Positions 1 to 14,200 of a DNA stretch of 64,000 nt are shown here, piece after piece (position 1 is the stretch's first letter; each line of letters opens with the position of its first letter). The notes below the pieces were generated by a model. The model was not told the origin of the DNA. It made no database searches and saw nothing but the letters and a program-made list of their open reading frames with translations. The position numbers and the translations under genes were made by a program. Source of the stretch: Megalonaias nervosa (Eukaryota; Mollusca; Bivalvia; Unionida; Unionidae); NCBI GenBank assembly GCA_016617855.1, contig JAECUM010001807.1, positions 1 to 64,000 of the forward strand, given 5' to 3'.

Positions 1-1388
1 CTAATATATTCATGTGTTATGTGTGAATGGGCACGATGGAGGATGGCTAATATATTCATGTGTTATATGTGAATGGATTGGATACGGGATAACTAATATA
101 TTCATGATTTTGTGTGTGAATGGTCAGGAGGGAAGAGAGGATGGCTAATATATTCATGTGTTACATGTGAATGGACAAGATGGAGGATGGCTAATATATT
201 CATATGTTATGTGTGAATGGACAGGATGGAAGATAGCTAATATATTCATGTGTTATGTGTGAATGGACAAGATGGAAAATAGCTAATATATTCATGTGTT
301 ATATATCAATGGATAGGATAGAGAATAGCTAATAAATTCGTGTGTTATGTGTAAATGGACAGGATGGAAGATAGCTAATATATTCATGTGTTATGCGTGA
401 ATGGACAGGATGGAAGATGGCTAATATATTCATGTCTTATGCATGAATGGACAGGATGGAAGACAGCTAATATATTCATGTGTTATGTGTGAATGGACAG
501 GATGGAAGATGGCTAATAAATTCATGTGCTATGTGTGAATGGACAGGATGGAGAATAGCTAATAAATTCGTGTGCTATGTGTGAATGGACAGGATGGAGA
601 ATGGCTAATAAATTCATGTGTTATGTGTGTGAATGGACAGGATAGAGAATGGCTAATAAATTCGTGTGTTATGTGTAAATGGACAGGATGGAAGATAGCT
701 AATATATTCATGTGTTATGCATGAATGGACAGGATGGAAGATAGCTAATATATTCATGTGTTATGCATGAATGGACAGATGGAAGATAGCTAATATATTC
801 ATGTGTTATGCATGAATGGACAGGATGGAAGATAGCTAATATATTCATGTGTTATGCGTGAATGGACAGGATGGAAGATGGCTAATATATTCATGTGTTA
901 TGCATGAATGGACAGGATGGAAGACAGCTAATATATTCATGTGTTATGTGTGAATGGACAGGATGGAAGATGGCTAATAAATTCATGTGTTATGTGTGAA
1001 TGGACAGGATGGAGAATAGCTAATAAATTTGTGTGCTATGTGTGAATGGACAGGATGGAGAATGGCTAATAAATTCATGTGTTATGTGTGTGAATGGACA
1101 GGATAGAGAATAGCTAATAAATTCGTGTGTTATTTATGTGTGTGAATGGACAGGATGGAGAATGGCTAATAAATTCATGTGTTATGTGTCAATGGACAGG
1201 ATAGAGAATGGCTAATAAATTCATGTGTTATGTGTGAGTGGACAGGATGGAAGATGGCTAATATATTCATGTGTTATGTGTAAATGGACAGGATGGAAGA
1301 TGGCTAATATATTCATGTGTTATATGTCAATGGACAGGATGGAAGATGGCTAATAAATTTGTGTGTTATGTGTAAATGGACAGGATAG
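1..1388. repeat. 46-bp minisatellite, about 30 copies, with 10-unit higher-order repeat
   Basis: Units run GCTAATATATTCATGTG, then TTATGTGTGAATGGACAGG, then ATGGAAGAT. Two subtypes alternate: AATATATTCATG and AATAAATTCGTG. A block near 420-660 recurs near 880-1120 with the same order of subtypes, an offset of about 461 bp (10 units). The array is cut by the left edge of the window. No coding capacity is suggested. Confidence 0.97.
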
Positions 1389-1986
1389 AGGTGGGTTAAT
1401 ATGCTTAATAATGTCCCATCTGTGAGAGAAAAAGAGGTAGGTGGGTGGGGGAATAGTCTGGGACAACAACTCCTGTGGTAATATTTTGAACTATGGGACA
1501 GACAGAAGGAATTTAAATTTTCTTCCTTTTTTCCTTCAATTTCATCAAACTTGTAGGGAAAAACTGATTTATTTAAGAATTATGATACTGCTTTAATAAT
1601 TATGGGGGAAGCTGCCTCTGATGAAATAGTTGGGGTTCATTGCTAATGACCATGTCATGTACCAAGCCATGTTATAGCAAGAATGATACAAAAGTTCTAC
1701 AAAATGCACATATGGGTGTTGCTAGGGACAAGGAGTGGTAGTGGTGGAAAATAAACAAAATGACAGTCAAAATATGGCAGTAATTTTACAACCTTCCGAT
1801 TTACATAACAGTCAAGATTATGACAGCCAAATGCTTGATGAAAATTAATCCTGGCTATGTATAATTATTAATTATGACCTGTTGGGGTTTCTGTAACTAA
1901 ACTGAATTATTTTTACATGACTGTCAGCTTGACTGATGTTTTGAGTAGTGCTGGGAAATAAAGGACATCTAAAATAAAAAAAAATA
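1389..1986. other. Non-coding stretch, nothing recognised
   Basis: AT-rich sequence between the left array and exon 18. It contains no exon that I can join in phase to exon 18. A T-rich tract ending in AG on the minus strand (about 1960-1980) looks acceptor-like, but no convincing partner donor was found. Confidence 0.5.
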
Positions 1987-2252
1987 TCAGCATATCTGAC
2001 TTTGTGTTATAGCTAATAGCATTATTGTCTGACTTCCCCTGTAGCTTCCAAATTCCTCTCTCTTGCAGATTGCTTTTATTAAAACAAGGTGGCAATATGC
2101 AGGTATGACTTCAGTTTCAAATATTTTGCGAATATTGCCCTTATAAAAGTCCTTAATTTGCTGAAATGTGGAAGTCCTCTCTCTCAGCATTTCTTGTTTG
2201 ACAGTTTCAGCAGCCCTCACATTAGTCTCTGTGATATGCTTCATCACATCAC
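1987..2252 (-). CDS. CEP152: CEP152 exon 18 of window; downstream limit uncertain
   Basis: The acceptor CATTTCAG and the join with exon 17 (Gly codon) are clear. The product reads DVMKHITETNVRAAETVKQE and MLRERTSTFQQIKDFYKGNI, matching the vertebrate ERAAEMVKAEVLRERQ region. After RKIF (about position 2125) similarity fades. The frame stays open to a TGA at 1987-1989, so this could be the terminal exon. A weak donor (GAA|GTCATA near 2111) could instead splice to exons further left. An AATAAA-like hexamer lies inside the open stretch near 2080. The human protein has a long C-terminal tail that I cannot find here. Confidence 0.75.
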
Positions 2253-5200
2253 CTGAAATGAGAGAAAAATTAAAGGAATTTATTGCATGTCACTACTGCC
2301 ATGACATTTCATAACCCATTTCATAAAATTACATTAAATTGATCTAAATTCACATTGCATAAGATATGTGTATGTAGGGCTGGAAAGTTTCCTTTTTTTC
2401 CCACTTTCCCAATGGAAAAATAAAATATATTTTACTTGTACTGCATCTCATTGAACTTGATAAACAAATAAACCTCTTCATTATGAAATGCCAAGTTTCA
2501 CAAATGGGAGCACATTATTCATTTTTCAGCATGAAGATAACAACTTTACATATTTAAGACATGTCTTTTAAATTATTACGATACCTATTCAAGCATAATA
2601 AACAACTGTGCTATGCATACTGCTATTAATACCATTATTATTTTTGGTGTAGTCAAGGTAGTTTGTTGTTTGTCCATCAACTTACTGTTCATTTATAATT
2701 TTTTTCAAAGAATTTGAAGCAAGATGTGTTCACAAAATCATGACGGTATCTACTTTATTAAATACAGAACTGTGGTATGTAAGTGGAATAAACTCAGTTC
2801 AGCATTATCTCAACTGTGTGGATGAAAATCCCATTGAATACATATCTGATTTATTAATTATGTACTGGATTATTTCAGAGTAGTGTATAATGCTTATACA
2901 TTATTCTCAGATTGTTTTGATGGGTGGACTGACCTCTTACCTGCTTAAGTACAACCACCTGGTTTGAAATATCTCTCTATCTGTGGAGAAACTCAGGCAA
3001 GGGATTATCTCAACCTTACCTGAATGCTCATTCAAATTATCCTTTTGTTTTTTATTCACTGATTCAAGTGTAAAGTATAAATTGTCAACATTACTTACAG
3101 GTGTTTATGTTCTGTTTTCAGCTTAAAGCTGTTTACTTTCTGCTTTAAACAATGCACAGAAAAGTGCATATTTCTGGTCAACCCAAATATTGCTTTAATA
3201 ACCCATGAATAGACCCTGTTTGGACAATCTGGTACTGAAATCTGATTCAACATATGACTCAAAGATTAAAATATAAATTCTTGCAACTAAATAAAGTGTA
3301 AAATATACATGAAACAGGTTTTTATTTCCTGGTTTTTAAATTCTCACTTAACAAAGCTGAATACTGAAAGTAAACACCTTTGAGTTATGTTGATTTTTGG
3401 ACTTTACACTTGAATCAATGAATGAACATATGGACAATTTGAATAATTATTTAATTAATTCAGAGATAAAGATAGATTTCTAACTACTATTATACAGGTA
3501 TTTAATTTATGCAGAGATAATGATCGATTTCTAACCACTACTATACAGGTAAGGGACTGGTTTACACTTGTCTACAATTAGCTTGTAAGAAGTCCACTAT
3601 CGTAGTATCTCACACAGAGGAGAAACACAACAATGGTTCACACATTACGATGGTTTACACAACTGAAATGGTAAATCTACCAATAAAAGATGAATTCACC
3701 TAATATTCAACTGATGTACAACAATCTGGAAAATACAAAAAATCTGATTACAATCTCAAAAGTATTGATGCTGATGGTGACAAATATTGAATTAAAAGCA
3801 AGCACACAAATATTTCAACAGAAAAAAGCTTGTCTGACATGGTGTGCTCATGGAGAAGTGCCCTTGCCTAGCAAGTTTTCAACTTATCCGATCCAAGTAA
3901 AGAATTTTCTAGCACTCTGCATGGTAACCAGAAATATGTTCAAGGCAAGTGTAGTCTAGTCTCCTTTATTTGGCATTTGTTTATCTGACAATTGCTTTTA
4001 TATGATGCCACAAATGTGAATGAATTCTTTATAAATTTAATGCATTTATTTGGCATTGACCTATATATTAGATTTTCAGTGGCAATGACTTGTGTCAAAT
4101 AAATAACATCTGAATGTATTTCCATTTTTAATCCAATGTACACTAACTTATTGAGGGTATGAAATGTCACCTGATGAAAATAATTTTTAGTAAAAGCTAA
4201 TTTCAAGTGCAATTTTGAAACTAAAGTTTGATGTTTTCTTTACATATTTCTTCCTGCAAAAATCAAGGATGTTGAATAGACCTGATGTGCCCTTTTACAT
4301 GCCATAAGAGGCAACTAAAAGAGGTAACCTTTTTGCCCTAGGATGCCCTTTTTGCCCCAGGATGCATTCCATGATGTTGTACCAACTAAGGCAATGGAGC
4401 TTTTTAACAAGTGTTGATATTATAAAACAATTCTGGCCTTGTATTTTATAGATTTTACCTTTTCTTTCCCTTTATCTTTGTTTTGCATGCTGTTATCTGG
4501 GAGCTCATGCAGCATCTTTGTCTTTTCTCTCACTGTTTACTTTCAGCCGGAGGAGTTTCTCTTTCCTGATGATTTTAGCAACTTTTTTGCTTTTACCAGC
4601 TCTATAGCCCAGATTGCACTAATAATGTACTATCAAACTCAATACATATACATACATACATTGTTGTTGTTGTTGTAGGGTTTAACACCATTTTGCAGCA
4701 TAAGATAGGCTATACATGGCAGCCAGTATAAATGGTGGAGGAAGAACCCAGGAAAACCTGGAAAGAACCACCGACCCAAGAGAAGCTACTGGCAAGCTTT
4801 CTCACATACCCACACTGGCTGAACTCGAGACTCAAACCCATGCAGACAAAGGTGAGATGGCAGTGATCCATAACGGTTAAAGTTTTAGACCACTCGGCCA
4901 CTCAGGGCCCCACATACATACATACATACATACACATGCATGCATACCTTACTTATGATAAAATATCATAGACTATCTACTTCACTTTGTAAATTTCATA
5001 TTACACAAGCACTCGAGTGAGACTAAACTTTCTACCTCAACTACAGCAACCATTCCCCATTGTTTCTGAACCTTGACCTTTAACATTTTATCAATCAATG
5101 ACTCTAAAGAGTTCCTAACCAATTATCCTTATTTTACTAATGTATATAATGAACACAACTGTAAACAGCTAGACTTGCTCAAATGGAGTACAGGTTCTGA

Positions 5201-8200
5201 GATTCTATTATGTTATGATCAGCTACATCAGGTTATATCCTGTGCATTTTCTAATGCGGGTCAAATCTGCTACGACAGGACAGAGATTGCATTTCCTAAA
5301 GAGGTTCAAATTTGCTACAACAGGATACAGTCTATGCATTTTTTAATGAGGTTCAAATTTGCTACAACAGGATATAGACTATGCATTTTCTAATGAGGTT
5401 CAAATCTGCTACAACAGGATATAGACTATGCATTTTCTAATGAGGTTCAAATCTACTACAACAGGATATAGACTATGCATTTTCTAATGAGGTTCAAATC
5501 TGCTACAACAGGATATAGACTATGCATTTTCTAATGAGGTTCAAATTTGCTACAACAGGATATACGCAATGAGGGTCAAATATGCGTCAAACAGGATACA
5601 GACTGCATTTTCTAATGAAGGTCAAATCTGCTACATCGGGATATATACTAAACATTTTCTAATGAGAGTCAACTTTTGCCCTTGTGGTGTACAGCAGATA
5701 TTTAGAAAAAAATAACCACTTCCAAAAAATTGAACCCATTTTTGTCAAACCCACCTTTAATTCTGCTACAAATTAAAAAAAAAATTAACACTGAACTTAA
5801 TCTCAAAGAATTAAAAGTTCAAATTAATCCTAAGTGTGAACAGATGTAAGAATAGTCAGACAGCCACTCTCACAGAAACCAAAGAGAACACTGTCATGCT
5901 TTTGCTGAGACAGGGCCAATATAAAAATCAAAGAACATATCTTAAAAAATATATATTCAAATGTATTCTATACATACTTTCTAACAATGTTTTTTTATTT
6001 GTTTCTGGAGGTAAATTAAAAGCAATCTTTGATGTATATTATCCAAAAGAAGTCAAGACTAATTTTGGAAACTTAAGGCCCATCTGTGTATATTATCTTA
6101 AAGCCTACAAATCAAATATCTTGAAACAGACAATAACTAACATGATATTGGGAAAGAATATGACCCATACCCTAAGCCCTTTATACTATAAATGTTTGAT
6201 ACGATATTAGGACAGAATATGACCCATAACCTGGGCCCAGTACAATACAAGTGTTTGAAGACATCATGACATAAGAATATGACCCATAACCTGAGCCCAG
6301 CTCAGTACAGTACAAGTGTTTGAAGATACAATATTCGGACAGAATACGACCCATAACCTGAGCCCAGTACAGTACAAGTGTTTGAAGATACAATATTTGG
6401 ACAGAATATGACCCATAACCTGGGTGCTGTATACTAAAAGTGTTTTAAGAAATCATGATATTAGAGCAGAACATGGGCTATAACATGGACCCAGAATACC
6501 ACAAGTGTCTGAGGGCATCTGACAATCAACATTCCTAAACTAGTTTAAGGTGATGCAAATAATGTGGGTCCTAATATTTTTTTGTCTTTTTCAACAGCAT
6601 ATTTCTCTACATACCCACCTTTGATCTTATTAACTGTCACCAGGTATTGGTCCCTTAATTCTTGCACCATTTCTTCATCCAGGTCTTCATCCTCTGTCTA
6701 TTAACAGAAATATTTGGTAAAATATTAATATTTCCACATTCTATACATCCCTAAATAATCCAGAGATAGTCATTTATTTTACATCAGAGCTTAAATGTGT
6801 GGGCTATTATCACCTGCATAATACCTCTGCATAGTATTACTGAACTTTTTACCCATAAACACTTATATACATAACAGAGGGATTCAATAATAAAATCACA
6901 GGGTAATTCTCTCTACAGCACAGCAAGCTTAATATCATAACATCTGAAAATTACTGAGTATGATAGGGTACAAGTTACAGGCAACTACAAAGACAGGAAT
7001 GAAAAGTGATCAATACTCTGTGTTTACTGTAATACTTTTAATTTAAGAATAAACAAAAATCCTGTACCAAGAATAAAAAAAACTGAAATACAAATGGTTG
7101 TTTATGTCTCTATTTTGTTACCTGCACAGGTGTGGTGGTCACTGAGCGCTGATTTTGCATCAAGATTTGACGTGCCAACTCTTCTTTTTCCTTGCTGTGT
7201 TTTCTCTTCTGCGCATCCAATATCTCTACATGCTTCTTCTGTAACTCCACCATCTTGTTTTTCATGGTTTCCATGGCAACACCATTCTCAGTCTCGAAAG
7301 ATTTCCTCAAGTTTTCCAGGCCTACTTTGTATTTGGTTTTAATGTCATGCAGAACTTTATCCATTTTTGCAAGTTTTGCATTAGTTTCTTCATATTTCTG
7401 TTTCTGCTGAGCTAACTCTTCCTGAAGAGTACTCTCTTGGCTTTCCATCTTTTTCACGAAAGCTGCATTCTCTTCTTTAGTCCGTTGAAGTTCTAACTTA
7501 AGTACATCTAAATTTTGAACCAATTTATGAATTTTAACTTGATTCTCTTCGACTTCTCTCTGGCTCTTCTTTGCCTTATCTTTAGCATCCTCCAGCTGCT
7601 GTTTCAACATTTCAGTAAACTCCTGTTCCTTCTTCAGTTCGACTTTTGTAGTTTCCAAATTGACAATCTTTTCGATCTTGTCATTTAATTCTGATTTCAA
7701 CTCTTGAATTTCTTTCAGATACTTTTCTGTATCTTCATACTGCTGATCTTTCAGTTTCTTTAACTCAGAATTGACCTCACTCAACTGTTTTTCCAACTGA
7801 AGTCTTGCCCTTTGTTCAGTGCTTTGATTTCTTGTAAACTCAGTCTCAAGTTTTTGTCTGTATGTGGTCATTTCATTCTCAAGACGTCTTTGATATGCAG
7901 ATTGAAACTCGCCTTTCAGTTTTTCGATCTCTTTCGAAAGATGTTGATCAGCTTTCCCCAGGAGTGCTTCCCTTTCTGCAATATCCTGACAAAGTTTCTC
8001 ACGCTCCTCAAACCACACGATTCTCTCCTTCTCAAAGACAGACAAGCTCTCTGAAGTATCCTGCAATTTATTAAAGTGAAACAGTAAATATATCGAAGTA
8101 CAAATCCCAAATGTCTGCACATTTTAGCACAACTTTCCATGCTGTCCAATACAATCATCTTGCTTATTCAAACTTTACAGACCAATAATTTCTATAATCT

Positions 8201-11200
8201 GTACATACTAGAACTGTTTCAACGTCATGTTGATTTCTGTTCTAGGTTTCAGCTGGTGAAACTGATAATTTTATGACCTGTAGTATGACTGCTGATACTT
8301 ATCAATTTCATGCCAGAATGTTACACATTTTACATTGACAATCATGCTTATCACACAGTATCTCAACCAAGATAGATGATTTATTTTTTTTCAGACCTGA
8401 GCCTGCATGCCATGACCATGATTAAAATGTACTGTTTCAGTTTTCATATAAAATTAAGAACAAAATCCATCAAGGGGTTTATGAAATATAAGGACAAGAA
8501 ACTACTTCACTCAAAACCTTAACACAAATATTCTATGACTGTGACCTTGACCCAAAGATTAGCAGAGCAAGTATGTATGTCAATGAATAAATTGTCTTAT
8601 CTTCATAATAATTTATTCCAAGAATGAAGAAACTCCATGAATGGGTTTAGAAAATGAAAGCAAAGAAAACAACTTGAACCAAAACATTAATGTGCCTTTC
8701 CTATGACTGTGACTTTGACCCAATGGTCAAAGTTGCAAGCATACAAGAACCAGATGAACTGTCTTAACTTTATAATGTTTGATCTGAGGTATGAACAAAG
8801 CCATCCTGGGCTTTAGGAGGCAAAGGAAAATACTCCACTGAGGTATGAACAAAGCCATCCTGGGCTTTAGGAAGCAAAGGCAAATACTCCACTGCAAAAA
8901 CCTTAATGCAACGTTTCCATGAAGGCAAAGTGGAAAACGTGCATGACACTGAATGAACTTTCTTAGCTTCATAATGATTCATCCCAAGTAAATAAAAAAT
9001 CCATCATGGGGTTTAGGAAATACAAGCAATAGAATAAACTTTAACCATCAGTGAGCAAGTGTGCTGTAGAATGAATTGTCTTAGCTTCTTAATGAATGGT
9101 GCAAAGTAATATGAAAACCTGTCAAGGAGTTTAGGAAATATTTACAAACAAGCATTGTTTTAACCCAAATCTTAATGCAAATTTTCTATGATTCGGGCAT
9201 TTACCAAAATGTCAAAGGGATGAGCAAGCATTTTCTAGAATGAATTGTGTTAGCTTCATATTGGTTCAAGCCATGTACAATATGAGTCCCCAAAGTGGTT
9301 TATTTGCAATGAAAAACTTTCACCAAATCTTTAACTAACTGCTGATGATAATGATACCATTGCTACCTTCAGAAAAGTTACTGAAATGAACCGCTTCCCA
9401 CTAAGGGCTGTTCCATTTAAACATACATGGTACCCAGGGAAAGCAGTTTTTTTTAAAAAAATATATGCCAGGGTACATTGATTTCACAGAGTTCATATTA
9501 AAATGATAAGACAATTCTAAATTGCATCCATTGGTGAGTACCCACTTTAAAAGTGCCTTCCCTGGCTCCCATGTATGTTTTAATGGAACAGCCCTAACAT
9601 GGACTTGACCAAAGTACTGAAATTAAATACCACAATATCTGACTACAATTTTTTTATGATTGTTTTTTTTCAAGCAGTTTATCTGTCACCACAGCATTAT
9701 GCACCATGTTGTTTAGGTTTAAAGTTAAACCTCTGGAGTTCATTTATTTCATTGTTGTCTTTCATCATGTTGTTAGGTTTAAAATTAAACCTTTTGGAGT
9801 TCGTTTATTTCAATGTTGTCTTTCATCATGTTGTTTAGGTTTAAAATTAAACCTTTTGGAGTTCATTTATTTCATTGTTGTCTTTCATCATGCTGTTAGG
9901 TTTAAAATTAAACCTTTTGGAGTTCATTTATTTCATTGTTGTCTTTCATCATGTTGTTTAGGTTTAAAATTAAACCTTTTGGAGTTCATTTATTTCATTG
10001 TTGTCTTTCACCATGTTGTTAGGTTTAAAATTAAACCTTTGGAGTTCATTTATTTCATTGTTGTCTTTTATCATGTTAACTACTGCAACAAGAAAAAATA
10101 CTTTGAAGCATTTTTTTCAGAGATAACAACCTTATTTTAAAAGATCCACCAACATAATGGTGTTTTTTTTGTCATCTGCCATTTTCGTTTTGAATGCTAC
10201 TTTTGGAGATTATCAAACAAGATTAGAAAAACCCATACATGGGACTCTTGCAGTTTACCTGGCTGGTATTGAGAGCATCTTTAAGTTGCTGTTGTAGATG
10301 TGTTTCTTTCTGCTTCAGGATTTGTATCTCAGCTTCAAATCTCTGTTCCAATTCAATCTAAAACATAGAGATTAAGCTTAGGTTATGATTTAAGATGGAC
10401 TATGACTGACTGACAGAAGATATACAGACAATGATATATAATTCTAACAACAAAAAACCAAATTAAAAAGCAAACACAGACAAAGACATCACCACAATGT
10501 ACTGTATCCATTTGTTTTAAAATTATCTATATTCAGTATGAAAGGTCATCTGAAAATGACCAATATTTGATTTGAAAGAATGTGACACAGCTGGAAAGAT
10601 GTCTTTCAATCAAGGGATAACATCATTTTGTTTTCAAAATATAAACTCTAAACATAACCTGTTGTTCCATACCTTCTCTTTATTGTGTTGTTCCCTAGCA
10701 GATCTTAATGCCTGTGTAAGTGTGTCTTGATGCTCATTTATAAACTGACGATACTCATTCTCATGCTGGTCCTGTACTTCTCTAAGGGCTTTTTTCCGCT
10801 CGCCATCTTTTTGCATGATGAGTTCCTGGCGTTCCTCCATCCATTTTTCTTCCTTCTTTAGCAGTTCTGATTGCAGCTTCTCAGTCTGAAGTTTAAGGCT
10901 TTCCAGCTCCTGATATTAGAAAAAAAATACTTAAACTTAGTTATAGTCATGTTGTTCAGGCAAAGAGTAATCAAATGCTGCATATAAGCATATGCTGAAA
11001 CTCCTTGTTATGGTCAATGGGTTCTTCAACTTGTGGCAAAGCTGGTACTTAGAAATCTGTTCTTTAAACACCAGCACCAATGCACTCTTTTGAAATTTAT
11101 GAAAATTATGCCATACTGACTTATAGCACTGTATATAGTTATGTGTGCAACATCTGCAAAATTTTGACATGCTCAAACTGCAAGACACTGGATCAGATAC

Positions 11201-14200
11201 AGTAGTGAATATAGCACTAGAATCTACTTTTTATCATCTGTATTTGTATGTGAGTGGAGAAAATATCAACTTTAAAATATTTCTCTACCAGTAACATTAA
11301 TCTATACTTCAATCAAGGAACTCTGGAGCAAAAAGTAACCATGGTACTTTTCTATCAGTTTTAATTTCAGTTTTCACAATCATTCTTAATTCAAACAGTT
11401 ACATGCTGAGCTGAATTGTTTTTTCCCATTTATAAATAAAGTCTGATTTTTAATGGATATGGAAATGTGGAATGTGATTCCAGCTCTAACACTGCAATAC
11501 AGCAAAAATGAAAACAAGAAAATCAGTATCTCACATTCCTAGAAAGGAACTTCTTTAGAAAATCTCAACAAGATGGCATAAATACTCACTTATAACTTCA
11601 ACTGCAAACAACATAGCTCATCTGCCATCGTAAAATGCACCAAAAGAACAGGGTTGATGCTGGGTTTTTTTTACTTATTACTCATAATAAACTGCAAAAA
11701 CCCAGATCTACCAGTACATCATGCAATGACAGATCTGAGCATGTGCAGTACCCACTTGGACTTGATATATAAGTGAGTAAATATGGTACAATATTTAGGC
11801 ATCACAATTACTAGTGACCTAGAATGGAACCTTTACATTAAAAAAATATTCATCAATGCAAACTGTACTTTAGGCCTATGTTAATGTGTAACTTATCATC
11901 TTACTCATAAAATGTCAAAGAATTCAGCATTAATATACCATCTGATTTTTTAAATGGATAGCTACAAATTTTGTCTCTTCTGCAAAAACCAATGAAGACT
12001 GGAATTTTTATTATCACAATTATTAATAACATCTGCTGAATCTTCATAAAATGCTACTGATATATTTTTAAGTGAGTACAATCATTTTTTTCTGAAACCT
12101 TTTTTGGGGACACTGCAAAGAATGTTTTTATGATGCAGAATATAGAACTGAAGTAATCATGATCACACATGTCCAAGTTATTTCTTTTCTAAACCATGAA
12201 TGGTCTATGAATGATCAGCCTGACTATACTGAAGAAAAACATCTCAAGGACAACCATTTTATTTTTATGGGATGATCTGCATAATACATAACATAAATAC
12301 CTGCAATCAGACATCTTAAAAAATACTACCAGAATTAGTTAGCAGAAGAGACAGAGTGAAAGATTTTACCTTAATGAAAATAACATTACAGAAATATTTC
12401 TGTATTTGTGAATAAACTGGTTAGACATGAAGAGATATCCTACATCCCTTTGAAACATAATGGTTGTATCCTAGTCTACTGTGCATTATCAGCAGATAAA
12501 TGTATTGCAATAGTACTGAGCTAAATGCTGAACAGCTTTTATCTCACTGTAAGAAAAAATGGCAAATCACACTGTCTTACATTCCCAAATTATGCACAAT
12601 GATTGCAATCCATGTTAGTTTGGAAACACCTATTCCAGTCCTCAAATGTATTATTGGTTTGTGGAAATGCCTATTCCAGCCCTCAAACATATTATTAGTG
12701 TATGGAAATGCCCATTTCAGCCCTCAGATGCATTACTGGTATGTGGAAATGCCTATTCCAGCCCTCAAACATATTATTGGTGTACAGAAATGCCCATTCC
12801 AGCCCTCAAATGCATTACTGGTATGTGGAAATGCCTAGTCCAGGACTGGATGTGTTTCTTGAGGAAGTTCCCAAAAAACAACTTCGATGGCATCCATGAC
12901 TGAAGCAATAGGCATAAATGCTATTTTCACTATTAGACATACCTACCTGTAAAGTGAAATGTTTGTCACTGTTAATGCTATTGGAGATGGTACTATTTAA
13001 GTTTTGCGATATGTATTCTACTCAAAACTTTGTTAGAGAATGGGGTTTGTGTCCTGTGGGTTATTGTCCTAGGTGGTTATTGTCCATAAATTTTTGTCTA
13101 GGAGATTTTGTTGGGAGGAGAGCATATTGTCCAGGTTTCTTTTTTGTCCTTGAAACATTTTCGGTCCCCACTGGGTCTGCCTCTTCCCCCAAAATTGCAG
13201 GGGTTGTTTGGGCAGTTGATACACTGCTGAAGCCTGTACATACATGTATACATTCTGTAACAAATGAAACCCAATGAGAATAAATGGTGCATCTATACCT
13301 CCTTTCAAACCACAAGTGTCAGTTACCCTAAAGTAGGGGTCTCAAACATGCAGACCACCAAACTGTATCCTGTGGCCCACAAAATGCTTGGTGTCACAAG
13401 CTATCTTGAGAGATAACAAAGGTGGTGTGGCCCTTGGGCCATCGAAAATGCCTTCATGTGGCCCTCAGGGTGGTTTGAGTTTGTGACTCCTACCTTAATT
13501 AATCAAATTAACAAGAATCACTCAAGAATTATCTGCATATTTTTTTGCTCTTCACTTCAGCCATCATTCTTCACGTATTGATAATCTAACAGACTGGTTT
13601 CTTGTTTTGTACATTCCATTTTTGTGTACACTGATAAACTAAATTCTATATAGCAGTTTAAGAAATTGGTGCTATTCTAATGTCAACACTGAAACATCTT
13701 GTTCAAAATTTACATTGTCCAGAATAGATTGCAATACAGAATTTTTGCTAAAAATCTGTTTTAATTCCACAAAATATGTTATGGCTGGCAACTCCACAAA
13801 GGTGACACTACATTCCCCTTCCACTGTTCTGGCAGGGCAAAAAAGGTGATGATCATGTCCAGACTTTAATGGTGTGACTGGTACTGACCTCCTTGAGCAG
13901 ACTCTGAGAAACCTCAGCACTTGATGTGTTGATTGACAGCTCCATGTTATGCTCTCTGTTCCACTCCTCTCTTGCCTCCTGCAAGACTTGCTTCATCTGA
14001 GAAAGACAAAACATCTGCTTTAATGAGCTAATGACTAAAACTTGTTGGTTTAATGCCAGTTTTCAGCACACGATAGGCTATAAATGGTGGCCAGTATACC
14101 TGGTGGAAGAAGAACCCCCCTTAAGAACCACCAACCCACAGGAAACTACTGGAAAGCTTTCTCACATATCATACTGGCTGAGCTCAAGACTTGATCCCAT

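Noticed and set aside
7812..8074. Plus-strand frames antisense to exon 16 (also antisense to exons 11 and 12)
   Set aside because: Highly charged helical coding sequence on the minus strand leaves few stops on the opposite strand; the plus-strand translations are Ser/Phe/Leu-rich shadows.
9706..10140. 144-codon plus-strand frame
   Set aside because: Translation of the 61/62-bp minisatellite; hydrophobic repeat with no gene-like features.
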